Source: Naematelia aurantialba
Taxonomy: Eukaryota; Basidiomycota; Tremellomycetes; Tremellales; Naemateliaceae
Direction: 5' to 3'
DNA: 64,000 bases
Assembly (NCBI GenBank): GCA_021527695.1
Contig: JAKFAO010000002.1
Span: 992,501-1,056,500, forward strand
Shown here: positions 54,945 through 64,000 of the stretch, one piece after another
Layout of the letters: each line of letters opens with the position of its first letter
Position numbering within the stretch: position 1 is the first letter of the stretch
The notes under the pieces: model-generated
Database searches by the model: none
What the model was told of the DNA's origin: nothing
The model's input: the letters and a program-made list of their open reading frames with translations, nothing else
Position numbers and translations under genes: made by a program

Positions 54945-55683
54945 GGCGAGATGAGGGATGGTTCGTCGAGAGGACGAGTCCGTGGGCGCTCTATATGGCT
55001 TGACAGGAGGCAAGCGAACGTCGCAGTCGAGCGTCGAGTACGCCTCGCCTTCGCCTCATGGCATGACAGCGGGCTCCGCTCTTTCGCCAGACGGGGCGGG
55101 AGATGAACGGTCGATGATCTCTCTCAGGCTCCGTACCAGAAGGTGAGCCACGGTGGGTCCTTTTTGCCAGGCGCGGCGTGCAGACGGGCGATGCACGCTG
55201 TCGAGCTGTAAGCTCTTGATGCAGTCGCTACAAGAACTTGACGCATTCGCCGTGACGCCTCGGTGCCATCCAACACGCAGTCAAAAGCTTCTGCTCTCGT
55301 CATTAAGCCAAGGGGCGCAGGCGCATGTGAAGAGTTTGAAGGGTGCGACTTCCGGTGCTGACGTCGGTTCGGGAGCCTGCCGGATAGTGGTCGTGCTGCG
55401 GGGACGTGGCTGCTGCTGCTGCCCTACGGGGTCGCTATGGGGCTGCAGAGCTGCCGACACGCAGGCTGGTCCGGACCAGCAGAGGCGGAGGAGACTGGAC
55501 TAAGAAACGTTTCAGTGTAGCGATGAACATTGCGTCTAGCCTCTCCCCCGCGAATCCTGTCGGCTCAATGGAGTGGAGTATATAAATATACATCCAGAGT
55601 ACTACAACTTCCACTCCACGCCCGCTTTGTTATCCTCCCTGTCTCGCTTACCTGCGGAACCGCCGCTGTACAGTGCTCGCCAC
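54945..55683. other. Region upstream of the acidic orphan ORF
   Basis: 739 bp. TATA-like TATATAAATATA occurs at about 55580. A minus-strand frame is open from about 55272 to the TGA at 55058 in phase with the downstream ORF but offers no good start. No gene called. Confidence 0.4.
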
Positions 55684-56214
55684 TCAAGCAGATCCTGTTT
55701 CAGTTCCATAGTAAAACTCGAGCACCGCGTCAATAGCGTCCTCGTCTTCGCCTGAGCAAGGCCAAGTCGGGACCGATGGCGTTATGTCCGCCTCGTCGGC
55801 CTGGGCGCAGCGGGCTTCACGCGCCGAGACTGCCGTTTCAGACTTGTGCAGTAATGGCGGTGACACGCCGCTGGAGAGCCTTTGCTCACGTTGTTGTCGT
55901 AAGATCCGAACAGCTAGAAAGACACGGGGGAAGTTGCCTAGATCCGGCCTTCCATCCACGTCGTCCGCCGTTTGGCTGGAGACGCGCTCGTACTCGACTC
56001 CCGTCGCCTCTTCGCCACTCTTGACCTCGGTTGCTATTTCGCCACTTTGTCCCTCGGTGGCTGTCTCCCTCGTTCCCAACCGTGACGACGTCTCGGCAGC
56101 GGACGGTTCATGCTTGAACAGGTCTGATGCTTTCGTTCCATCTGAGCGACTTGCCACATAAGTGTCTGGCGTAGTGTCAAAGTAGTAGAGGTCAATATCG
56201 CTCTCGGTCGCCAT
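55684..56214 (-). CDS. Unrecognised 176-aa acidic protein
   Basis: Single exon from ATG 56214. No domain recognised. It starts MATESDIDLYYFDTTPDTYV, has a Glu/Ser/Thr-rich middle with a short internal repeat (TEGQSGEIATEVKSGEEATG), a basic helical stretch (VFLAVRILRQQREQRL) and an acidic end (GEDEDAIDAVLEFYYG). Biased composition suggests disorder. Possibly lineage-specific; a chance ORF is less likely given its length and composition. Confidence 0.45.
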   Translation of the reverse strand: MATESDIDLYYFDTTPDTYVASRSDGTKASDLFKHEPSAAETSSRLGTRETATEGQSGEIATEVKSGEEATGVEYERVSSQTADDVDGRPDLGNFPRVFLAVRILRQQREQRLSSGVSPPLLHKSETAVSAREARCAQADEADITPSVPTWPCSGEDEDAIDAVLEFYYGTETGSA

Positions 56215-56951
56215 GTCGATGGCAGAATACGGAGCAGTTCTGTTATGCAGAGGACAGAGTCAGGATGAAGGATCCATGTACAGTACCGATTTGAGAGACC
56301 CTGTCTTCTCTGTTTCCCAGGCTCCATCATGCATGTAACGTCAAACTCATATGGCTTCTAAACGTACTATTGAGCGGCGAGGGCACCGTAGGAAGCCCTG
56401 TATCTTCCATCCAGCGATGAGCACTTGCAGACTGATGCCTCTCCCTGATCGGGCTGTCTGATGAGCGCGACGACCAGCCCAATTCTAGGCTCAGACCTGG
56501 GGATGGTGAGGGTCTTTATAGCAGGAGACAGGTGCAAGCAGTCTAGACAAGGAGACAAGTCAGGGGACAGACGAATATTCATTCACGGGGGGGGCTACAG
56601 ATTCCAGGGTGTGGTGTATACTGTATAACTCTCCCAGCCGACTTGCATAGTCGTCGCTTCAGAGTATGAACTGAGCACACCCAGCACGTCCCTGTGTGTT
56701 TTGACTTACCAAGAGGCTCTTGGGCGCTCGTCCATAATGGTACCCGTATGAAAGCGTCAGATGCAGCTCAGGACATGAATGCATGAGCAACGAGAATCAA
56801 CCGTCCGCGTATGACGCAGGGACAAGTTAGACATCTCAGCTTAATGCGAAACGACTATCATAGTCCCACGTCTTCTCCGTGCCAGCTGCTTCGCTCTGAA
56901 TCTATTCACAAGCCCTGCCCTCCAGACCCCCGCACCATTCCACTCACGTCT
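56215..56951. other. Gap between two orphan ORFs
   Basis: 737 bp on the minus-strand promoter side of the 176-aa ORF. A run of eight G occurs at 56587-56594. No gene recognised; a 71-aa ORF at 56367-56582 is not supported. Confidence 0.4.
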
Positions 56952-57917
56952 TCAAGCGCTGCCGTCGGACCTTCGGGCGGGGGGACGAGGGCTTCGAGCA
57001 GACGATTGACTGTTGCCGTGGTGTTGGTGTTCATCCTCTGGGACAGGGTACGTGTAGTAGCGATTACCAAAGCTACTCACATGCGATCCGGTTGAGTGCG
57101 GTGATTGAGCCGATGAGCGTTGCGGCGAGAGACCGGCAACGCCGGACGAAGGAGCGGCGGGGGAAGCATAATGCCCGCTGGAACCACTGGGGGCACGCCA
57201 ATCGTCGCCACCCACCCATCCCGTAGATGAGACGTAACCCTGTGACGTCGGCGGGTGTGAGTAGTTTGAGTAGTCGCCCGGAGAGGGAGCGTATGGACCC
57301 GGGTCCGACTCTGTGAAAGACGAGCCGCTAAGAGGACTTCCGACGCTTGGTCCAGCCCGGTAGCGTGGCTGCCCATATTCAGACACATTGCTTGCGGGAT
57401 ACCCAGTGTTGGAATACCCGGCGCTGCTGTCAGTAGGCGAGTTGACCCCAAGAGTGTAGTACGAGTTGTGGCTTAAAGTACCCGACCTCGAGTGAGAGCT
57501 TCGGCTGGACGGCGGGGAGCCCACATTGCTACTGGCAGGTGGGTATGGGTTACGGAAACCAGGGCGGACCGGCGAGTTTGGATTGGGCTGAACGGGTCCT
57601 GCATGAGGAAACGGTGGGGGTAAGCTTGAAGGTGAAGGTGCAGAAGACCATTCTGGCGATCCATAATGCGTTGGTGAAGTTGGAGAAGAGGGTGCATTCG
57701 TGCCAGGAGGAGACGGTAATTGAGAAGGGCTAGGTGCCGTGCGGTAGTGTGTAAAAGATCCGTAAGGATGTGTCTGTGTCTGCGTTGCAGGAGGAGACGG
57801 TAGTTGAGAAGCACGAGGTGCGCTGCTGAACGGATCATCGCTTTCAGTTGAGCTGCTGAACGGATCATCGCTGTCAGTGGACGACCGTGTGCCTTGACTG
57901 GATTGTGGCTGTGTCAT
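56952..57917 (-). CDS. Ser/Pro/Tyr-rich disordered protein with repeated DDPF motifs
   Basis: Single exon, 321 aa. No known domain. The N-terminus has two near-identical DSDDPFSS/ESDDPFSS copies and then two QLPSPP copies. The rest is Ser/Pro/Tyr/Gly-rich, resembling prion-like or phase-separating segments (SGTLSHNSYYTLGVNSP, YAPSPGDYSNYSHPPTSQGY). D-P-F tripeptides are known ligands of clathrin-adaptor ears, so an endocytic adaptor-like role is possible but only inferred. Direct DNA repeats of 30 nt underlie the DPF pair. Confidence 0.55.
   Translation of the reverse strand: MTQPQSSQGTRSSTDSDDPFSSSTESDDPFSSAPRASQLPSPPATQTQTHPYGSFTHYRTAPSPSQLPSPPGTNAPSSPTSPTHYGSPEWSSAPSPSSLPPPFPHAGPVQPNPNSPVRPGFRNPYPPASSNVGSPPSSRSSHSRSGTLSHNSYYTLGVNSPTDSSAGYSNTGYPASNVSEYGQPRYRAGPSVGSPLSGSSFTESDPGPYAPSPGDYSNYSHPPTSQGYVSSTGWVGGDDWRAPSGSSGHYASPAAPSSGVAGLSPQRSSAQSPHSTGSHVSSFGNRYYTYPVPEDEHQHHGNSQSSARSPRPPARRSDGSA
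57822..57881. repeat. 30-nt direct repeat encoding the two DDPF copies
   Basis: Two adjacent copies beginning GCTGCTGAACGGATCATCGC, period 30. A second pair, built on AGGAGGAGACGGTA near 57703 and 57788, has a period of about 84 nt and encodes the QLPSPP copies. Confidence 0.9.
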
Positions 57918-58593
57918 GGCAAACTATGACTCTAGGCAAGCAAAGAGAGCTTTGTACGAGTGAGAAGGAATGAAGCTGCGTTTGTGAGAGCTGGAGAGGC
58001 AGTCTGGTCAATGTTGACGAGTGTCGGGTCGCTCATCGTCCAAGCAGGGGCCTTATATACCTCTGCCGACGCGCAACCTCTTCGATTGAGCACCAAGGAA
58101 GAGGGAGGCTCGGCCTCCACGAGAAAAGACGGACAGTGCTTCGCATGCTTCGTTCGCCCATGGATTTATCAGCTTGAGATCAAGGGAAGCAAGCGGCTTT
58201 GCACACGGATCTGACAGCCTCGCTGCTCGAGTACCAAGGAGCCCAAGAAGCTTGGACGCATGAGAAGCAGTGATGCCTGCTCGCAAAATTCTCTTCTCAA
58301 GGATTTGTCAAAGCAGTTCAAAGGATCCACGCCACTTTACTCATGCATTTGTCAGCGCTATCACAAGGGAATGCTCTGCCTTGACAGAGTGGCAACAGGA
58401 TGACCGAGGGCATGCAGAGCCGCACAGATGAGTGGAAACGATTGTCGAAGGGCTGTTGAGGCTATGATACGCACAAGTTCCAAGCAATCCCGGTCCACCA
58501 GCACACGGAGCAGTGTCATTGGAGAAGATCCAACGGGGGGGGGGGGGGGGGGGCATTTCCGTTACGTTGGCTTGTTCGCCTTCTCGAATGACT
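57918..58593. other. Gap upstream of the DDPF ORF
   Basis: 676 bp. Contains repeated AAGGAAGAGG/AAGGAGCC-type words and, at its right end, the poly-G run. No gene recognised. Confidence 0.4.
58536..58553. repeat. Homopolymer run of 18 G
   Basis: An uninterrupted G18 just beyond the 3' end of the next minus-strand ORF. Its exact length may be an assembly or sequencing uncertainty. Confidence 0.9.
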
Positions 58594-59927
58594 TCAAGAA
58601 CCAGTGCGCCTGTCTGTCCTTGGTGTACATGGTTTTATCTGCAGCCTACCAACCACGAAGGTACGGCGCCGCCTTCCAGGACTGTGAGCACTTCCATGTT
58701 GAATGGAATTGTGCAGGATGTCCTGGTTGCTGTCAGTATAATCAGTATAACCTTGTGAACCACGGCGGCAGGATTGCAGTGATGAGTCTTGGATTTCTTC
58801 TTGATCGACGTCGTCATCAGCTGACCAACCTGAACCCGTCTTGAGTCGGGTCTCTGAAGATTCCTCAAGGAGGGGGCGGCTCGACCCATGGTGAAGCTCC
58901 GAGCTAGCCATAGTCACGGCGGCAACACGGGTATCCTGGCCATGGCAAGAGGCCCGTTCTGAACATGGGGAGTCTGTTCTCGCCACCCACGGTTGTCGGC
59001 CTGATTCGGTCGAGCCGAGTGCGTGCGAAGAGTCTCCCTCTGGAGTTACAAAGACCGGCCAAGGCAGCATAGATGCCGGTGGCGACTTGTATCTGTTCTC
59101 GAACGCGGTCCTAGGCCTAATGCTACTAGTCATGGCTTGCGATCCCGCCCTAGTCTCTTGCTGTGTATGCACTGCACTGATGTTTCTTGCTTTATGCACC
59201 TTATGTCCAGACCTCGAAGCGTGTGCTGTCGCCACTTCTCCAAATGGGGTCGGCACTGTTGATGAGTGGGGCGACAACCGATATGCCGGCGTTGCATACG
59301 GCCTTGCCGCCCTTTGCGCCACCTCTCCCGGGGTGACATCGTACTTTCGGCTCCGTTTGTTCCTCGACTTCCTTCTTGACCCGGGCAGCCTACTGGGGAC
59401 ATCGGTATCTTCGTCGAGCTCGGCGGGTTGCATACTGATTGGGGATTCTTGATTTAGTGCTGGAGTGTTCTTCTCGGAGGGCTGTACGCTATGTTTCAGT
59501 ATCAGATCGGACGGATTGCAAAGGTGGCAGAATCGCCTTACACTGGAATCTAGTCTGCACTGAAATCTGGTCAACTTGACAGTCACGGCAGTGATCTTCG
59601 TAAAGTTGTGTAGTCCATCGAAGGTCTCAGTTCTACATGTATACCTGGAGACAGGCTTGCGGCTAAACCACCGAGGTGCAGGAGAGCTCGAAGCCGTTGA
59701 AAGGACGAATCTATATTTTCGCACAGTGTTGCCCCAAGATTTGTCAGCGCCACGAAGACGGAGTGGTTTAGCAAAGCTGGAGGTATCTCAGAGGCGGCAT
59801 TGTAGCTTTGTTGCCTCACCGTCCTGTTCACGGACCACCGCACCGACTGCTGGTTTTCAGGAGCCGGATTCAACGGAATGGACAGGCCCTCCAGTTCTTC
59901 TGCCACTGCTCGGTTCCGCCTTGACAT
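58594..59927 (-). CDS. Unrecognised basic protein, probably two exons
   Basis: Two overlapping frames appear to belong together: one from ATG 59927 (MSRRNRAVAEELEGLSIPLN, then FVALTNLGATLCENIDSSFQRL) and one ending at 58594, with MQPAELDEDTDVPSRLPGSR and RRKSRNKRSRKYDVTPGEVA followed by Ser/Arg-rich sequence. I could not find a phase-consistent intron between about 59640 and 59465. No domain recognised; the second part has a nuclear-localisation-like basic cluster. Existence as a single gene is an inference. Confidence 0.35.
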
Positions 59928-60470
59928 ATTTGTGGAGCAAGGCGGTATCGCACAAAGCTCTGGATCTCACCCTGTCAGTTTTATTTTTATAATTTAACTT
60001 TTCCGGTTCCTACCTCTTGCAACTCAGAGTTGGCCCTACAGTTAAGGCAGCGATAGGAGGGGAACAAAGAGACCCATGCTTTCACACATTTGCGATCCTT
60101 TATGACACCTCGGCCGTACGTTCTGTCTGACACGCCATTTAGCCGCGCACGGACTCGCACGGACCTCCGGATACCGACACCGCCACCGCCACCGAGTCTC
60201 GAGTCCTTTGTCGCCACCAACGCGGTGTCCAGGCCTCAAACGTAGCCGTGACTCGCTACATGATCACACTGCAGACGGACAGCAGCGGTGTTTTAACGTG
60301 TTTGGTCCAAGTACCGACTCGGGCCAGCGAGTGTCGAACCCTTGTGCCGGTTACACACACTCTCAGCCGTGCCTCGAATGGTCTGTTGGAGACTCGAGTG
60401 GGTCAGATACTTCAGAGCGACCACACAGTGCAACAGATACGAACTACCAGACGTGTTCCCTGCTACGTGA
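59928..60470. other. Gap between orphan ORFs
   Basis: 543 bp; only short ORFs on both strands. Nothing recognised. Confidence 0.35.
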
Positions 60471-60965
60471 CTATCCTTTGCGACGTGAAGCCGCATCATC
60501 CCTCCATTTTCCACCGCGCGAGTGCTCAGTTCGTGTTGTCTGCTGGCTAGCCGCCCCAGTGTAGTCTACGTATGCGGCCTCCATCTGTGCGATCGTCTCC
60601 TCCTCCTCCATTTCGCTCTTTCCGAAACCAGACGAGTCAGTTGTTGCCAGAGCAATTTTGGACAGACAAGTAGAGAAAATAGGAAGCGAGTCAGTGATGC
60701 TCACCCTCTTCCTCATCTGTTCGCGCCTGACCGCGTCAAAGTTTACGGTGCTCGCGCCCAGTGCGCCGAGATAGTCCTCGAACACCACGGACGTCGGGTG
60801 GCGCGACTGAGCAGATCGAGGTGTTGTAGTTGTAGTTGTAGTTGTAGTGCGGGAGGCAGCAGGCGACGACCGCACGGGGTGTCTGGTGTTCCCGCTGGCC
60901 GAGGCGGACGCAGCACCGCCGGTAGCGCTGGCGTATCCGCTCTTCGCTCCGTGTTCAGTATCCAT
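60471..60965 (-). CDS. Unrecognised small protein (135 aa, two exons)
   Basis: Exons 60965-60705 and 60617-60471 join in frame. The N-terminus is low complexity (GGAASASASG, then a Thr run encoded by ACT/ACA repeats). The middle looks conserved-like and helical: VVFEDYLGALGASTVNFDAV, RREQMRKR-SEMEEEETIAQM, EAAYVDYTG. The second exon's Arg/Lys-rich tail may be mis-spliced. No family recognised. The frame is also open to 61238, but that leader is repetitive and unlikely to be translated. Confidence 0.5.
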   Translation of the reverse strand: MDTEHGAKSGYASATGGAASASASGNTRHPVRSSPAASRTTTTTTTTTPRSAQSRHPTSVVFEDYLGALGASTVNFDAVRREQMRKRVSITDSLPIFSTCLSKIALATTDSSGFGKSEMEEEETIAQMEAAYVDYTGAASQQTTRTEHSRGGKWRDDAASRRKG

Positions 60966-61704
60966 GGCAATCGGCACTACGATCAGTGAGTGAGTCTGTT
61001 GCCACGCGTGAAGGTAAAAAGAAAATGAACAGCAGTTGCGCTGGTCGGTGAAGGTCAAACGAAATGAACGGCAGTTGCACTGCGTGAAGGCCAAACCACG
61101 AGAACGGCAGTTGCGCTGGCCACGGACGATGGCTTTGTTACTGTAGATCACCGCCAGTGGTCTGAGAGAGCTGTCTCGTCGTTGCGGGCGGAAGTTGCGG
61201 CGGTTCAGTCTCCCAAAGGATCCAATGCGGTGGGCCACGAATACGTGGGAATAAGAGCGGCCTGGCTTCCATGCTGACAGACCTCGACCGAGCCGCCTCG
61301 GTATCGAGCTGCAAGGGACACCCGCAACGGGACAGCCTCAGTAACCAAAGTGCGCTATCCAAGGGCACTATCCAACGCCACTATCCAACGCCACTATCCA
61401 ACGCCACTATCCAAGGGTACTATCCAAGGGCCACTTGTCAAGGCTGCACCCATCAGACCGCCAGGGCTATCATCTAGACGGCCCCGTACAACGCCTCAGT
61501 TGACGTCATTGCGAACCTCTAGAACCTCTAGACAATGCGATGCCATGCATTTTACAGTGTCGTGCTATCGTGTCTTCTCGTCGCGCAACGCTGCCTCGAG
61601 TCGTGCCAGACGCTCATAGACAATTTTGAATTACCATCCCGGCCCGCGAATACTCCACAGCCGTCCCTAGAGATGTATTATACATGATGGTTCTCGCTGC
61701 CTCT
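60966..61704. other. Intergenic region with two tandem arrays
   Basis: 739 bp between the small orphan and the DYRK kinase 3' end. Imperfect 35-40-nt repeats with the core GAACGGCAGTTGCGCTGG occupy about 61020-61125; a second array lies at 61353-61431. Confidence 0.5.
61353..61431. repeat. Tandem repeat (CACTATCCAACGC)
   Basis: Five to six units of 13-14 nt with alternating AACGC and AAGGG endings. Confidence 0.9.
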
Positions 61705-64000
61705 TCATCCCATACTGCCCTTGCCGCCCTGAGCCGTCAGCGTCCGGCCAACACAAGTGCGAGTTTCGACATTACGACAGGACTCACAATGTAGTTGCTA
61801 CTTCTCACTTGCCCATTGGCGAGACGCAGGGCCGACCCCCCGCCGGTCATCCGCGGCGCGCTCAGTGGAATCCCATACGAGTGGTTTTGCCTCGCCATCA
61901 ACGGCGTCGGTGGCGATATGAGCAAGGACTTTTGCCCTTGCCCGTCTCTCTTCTTCTCCCTCTCCCGCATGCTGGGAGATCCTCCCATCCCAATACCGCT
62001 GTAGCCGTTGGCATTTCCGGTTCCGGTTCCGGTTCCGTTGCCGCTGCCGTTTCCGTTGCCACTGCTGTTCCCGCCCCCAGTGGCTCCATTCTCAGCGGCG
62101 AGACCCCTCGATGACCTGCCGGGAACGAGCGAGGACGGCCGCGACGAGCTCGACGAGCTCGGGACTGGTGGGGCTCGGCGACGGCCCGCAAGGATCCACG
62201 GGTGCCGCAACGCAGGTTGCGGTTTGAGTCGCTTATCTGGATCCCAAGTGAGGCACTTGGCGATAAAGTCGACAAAGAGCTCGTCGTCGCATTTTAGCGC
62301 TTGGGCGATCGTGCGTGAGCCTGGTCGGCGTCGCTTGCCTTTGGAGTTTACGCTCGGTCGCGGCGCCCCAGTGGCGTCTATGTGCATCTGTCAGTTTGTC
62401 TGCTGGTGCGACATTGCGAATCTGCTGGCGTGGAATTGCGACGTTGCAGTCTATCATCCATTGATGGATGACGCGCCAGGATTTAATGGATGATAGATGA
62501 AGGGCCGGGACTCAATGGATGATTGATGAAAGGCCGGGACTCACCGAAGAAAGTCTTTCTCCTCGACGCCTTCTCCACAATATGTCGATCCGGCACACCC
62601 AGAATCTCCATAATACACGCCAGCTGTTCGGCCTCGTTTTCTCCCGGGAATATCGGCACGCCCGTATACAGCTCGGCGAGAATGCAGCCAAGCGACCACA
62701 TGTCGATCGCCATGGCGTAGTTCATGCCGAGGATCACCTCGGGCGACCGGTAGAACCGCGACTGGATATACGTGTACACTGAGAAGATAGGATCAGCCCT
62801 GTCCGGAGACATGACGAGCAGATGTTCGTGTCTCGACCATGAAGTCCGCTGGTTTGGGTACTCGGTACTCACCCTTTTCCGTCTCGAGGCAGGACGAGCC
62901 AAAGTCGATGACCTTGATCCCGCTCCTGCTGGGATGGCACAACAAGATGTTCTACACCGCTTAGCACGTACACACACTGACAACGAGTGACCGACCTCTG
63001 GTTTGAGGTCACAGTGCACGATTCGATGAGACCTCATCAGCGCCAGACTCGACAGCATCTGGACCGTGAACCGCCTGATCAGGACCGTGCTGAACCCGGC
63101 AAACTGATTCGCCTTGATCAATTCGTACAGATTGATACTGAGCAGCTCGGTGACGATACACAGGTGACTTCGAAAGTAGAAATGATCCGTCATCCGGACC
63201 ATGTAATGCTTGTCCTCTGGGTCCCACTCGACCAGCTGTTCCAGGATCCTGACCTCTACGAGAGCTTGCGCATGGAACCGTTTCTTGTTTCGAATGATCT
63301 TGACGGCCACGGACGCGCCAGTCTTGTGGTCTCGGCATTGCACCACTTGCCCAAACGAGCCCTTGCCAAGCACAGACACCACCTCGTAGCGGTAACATAG
63401 GTGGTCATTGGGGACCACGAGGTAGTCGCCTCGCTCGTCGTCGTAACCGTGGTTATATATCGCTCCACCTGGTTGCAAAGGTCGGGAAAAGCGGCCAGAC
63501 GGCGAGTAGAAGATATGGTCGACGTCGAGGACTTCTTTGCGCTCAAAGTCGGACATGTTGGCCAGGTTCTTCCCGATGTATACTGCGGTGCGTCAGCGGC
63601 TGTCATCAGGGTCTGGACGTGTTCTCAAGGTGTGTTGGCGGTGTCTAAGAGAAGTGGATGGTTTGTGTGTGCATATGTAGTGGTGGAGGTTCTGGATGTT
63701 CTCGAGGCACTTTCGAAACTCGCCAACTCACCTCTAGCAGACATCGGCACGACTGGCTCGGTATCATCCGGAAAGCCCTCAATGTCCGCCAAGTCGTCCT
63801 TCTTGCCTGCACTCGCTCTCGACTTGCGTCTCGCCACGTACGCCGCCATCTCGGCATCCGCCAGCGTCTCTTCGTCGTCTCCCGGGCTCGCACTCGACCT
63901 CGGGCTGTCGGGCAACAGACTAGCCTTGCGGAGGCCCGTGCCGCCCGTCCCTGCTGCGCCCATAGACGACGACGACGGGATCCGCGACGACGTCGGGACC
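61705..64000 (-). CDS. Class-II DYRK protein kinase (Pom1/DYRK2 type), 5' end outside the window
   Basis: A dual-specificity kinase controlling polarity, cell size or stress in fungi. Visible N-terminal linker: SSASPGDDEETLADAEMAAY, then DDLADIEGFPDDTEPVVPMS. The DYRK-homology box and kinase start: GAIYNHGYDDERGDYLVVPN, DHLCYRYEVVSVLGKGSFGQ. Core motifs: Lys in VAVKIIRNKKRFH, hinge TELLSINLYELIK, catalytic loop HCDLKPE, DFGSSC, and activation loop VYTYIQSRFYRSPEVILG with the Y-x-Y autophosphorylation site. C-lobe: DMWSLGCILAELYTGVPIFP, then DFIAKCLTWDPDKRLKPQPA. Introns separate HCDLKPE from NILL and the activation loop. The tail is Ser/Gly/Asn-rich. The stop is at 61705 if a last intron (GQ-GGKGSMG) is used, or 61737 if not. 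Confidence 0.93.

Noticed and set aside
60966..61238. N-terminal extension of the 135-aa orphan
   Set aside because: The extra frame is made of imperfect DNA repeats translated into Arg/Cys-rich sequence; ATG at 60965 is more plausible.

Overview
The window is nuclear DNA of a GC-rich, intron-dense fungus, most likely a basidiomycete. The evidence is short spliced introns with GT(A/G)NGT donors and about 50-nt typical length, a fungal Zn(II)2Cys6 regulator, a KRE9-like GPI wall protein, an UPF0357 protein and fungal-type VPS55, PRA1, SGF73 and MOG1. I place it tentatively near Tremellomycetes; I could not test this. No rRNA, tRNA, CRISPR array, transposon or virus was recognised. Exon models were built by hand from splice signals and reading-frame continuity; for most conserved genes the exon lengths sum to a multiple of three.

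Layout. 1-2928 (-): 3'-incomplete Zn2Cys6 transcription factor, followed by 4.2 kb without a recognisable gene. 7169-18804: KRE9-like wall protein, ribosomal protein eS8, SAGA subunit SGF73, a Dpb3/CHRAC-like histone-fold protein and a G-patch/DUF4187 protein (starts 51 bp apart), a dynactin p24-like protein and MOG1. 19167-35189: cullin-3 (13 exons), an intronless PPR-like mitochondrial candidate, UPF0357, BFR2/AATF and a 24-exon SLH1/ASCC3-type helicase. 35512-43274: a 629-aa unknown protein, an SCP2 sterol-carrier protein split into 10 tiny exons, VPS55 and DAHP synthase. 44011-53873: a yapsin-like aspartic protease with altered catalytic motifs, a CDC26-like APC/C subunit, PRA1/YIP3, a DUF4112 protein, PTH2 and NAA50. 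53874-61704: a block of intron-poor, low-complexity ORFs without known domains. 61705-64000 (-): a class-II DYRK kinase (Pom1/DYRK2 type) that runs off the right edge.

Most genes are housekeeping and arranged as divergent or convergent neighbours rather than as a pathway cluster. Themes recur: translation and quality control (eS8, BFR2, SLH1, PTH2, NAA50), chromatin (SGF73, Dpb3-like), ubiquitin and cell cycle (CUL3, CDC26-like, DYRK), and membrane traffic or cell surface (VPS55, PRA1, KRE9-like, aspartic protease).

Most noteworthy: the SLH1 homologue has a degenerate C-terminal helicase cassette and no second Sec63 unit; long introns carry polypyrimidine tracts consistently on the transcribed-gene sense strand; several genes depend on microexons of 12-26 nt, one lying inside a Walker A motif; and the aspartic protease keeps both Asp residues but has lost the usual D-T/S-G context.
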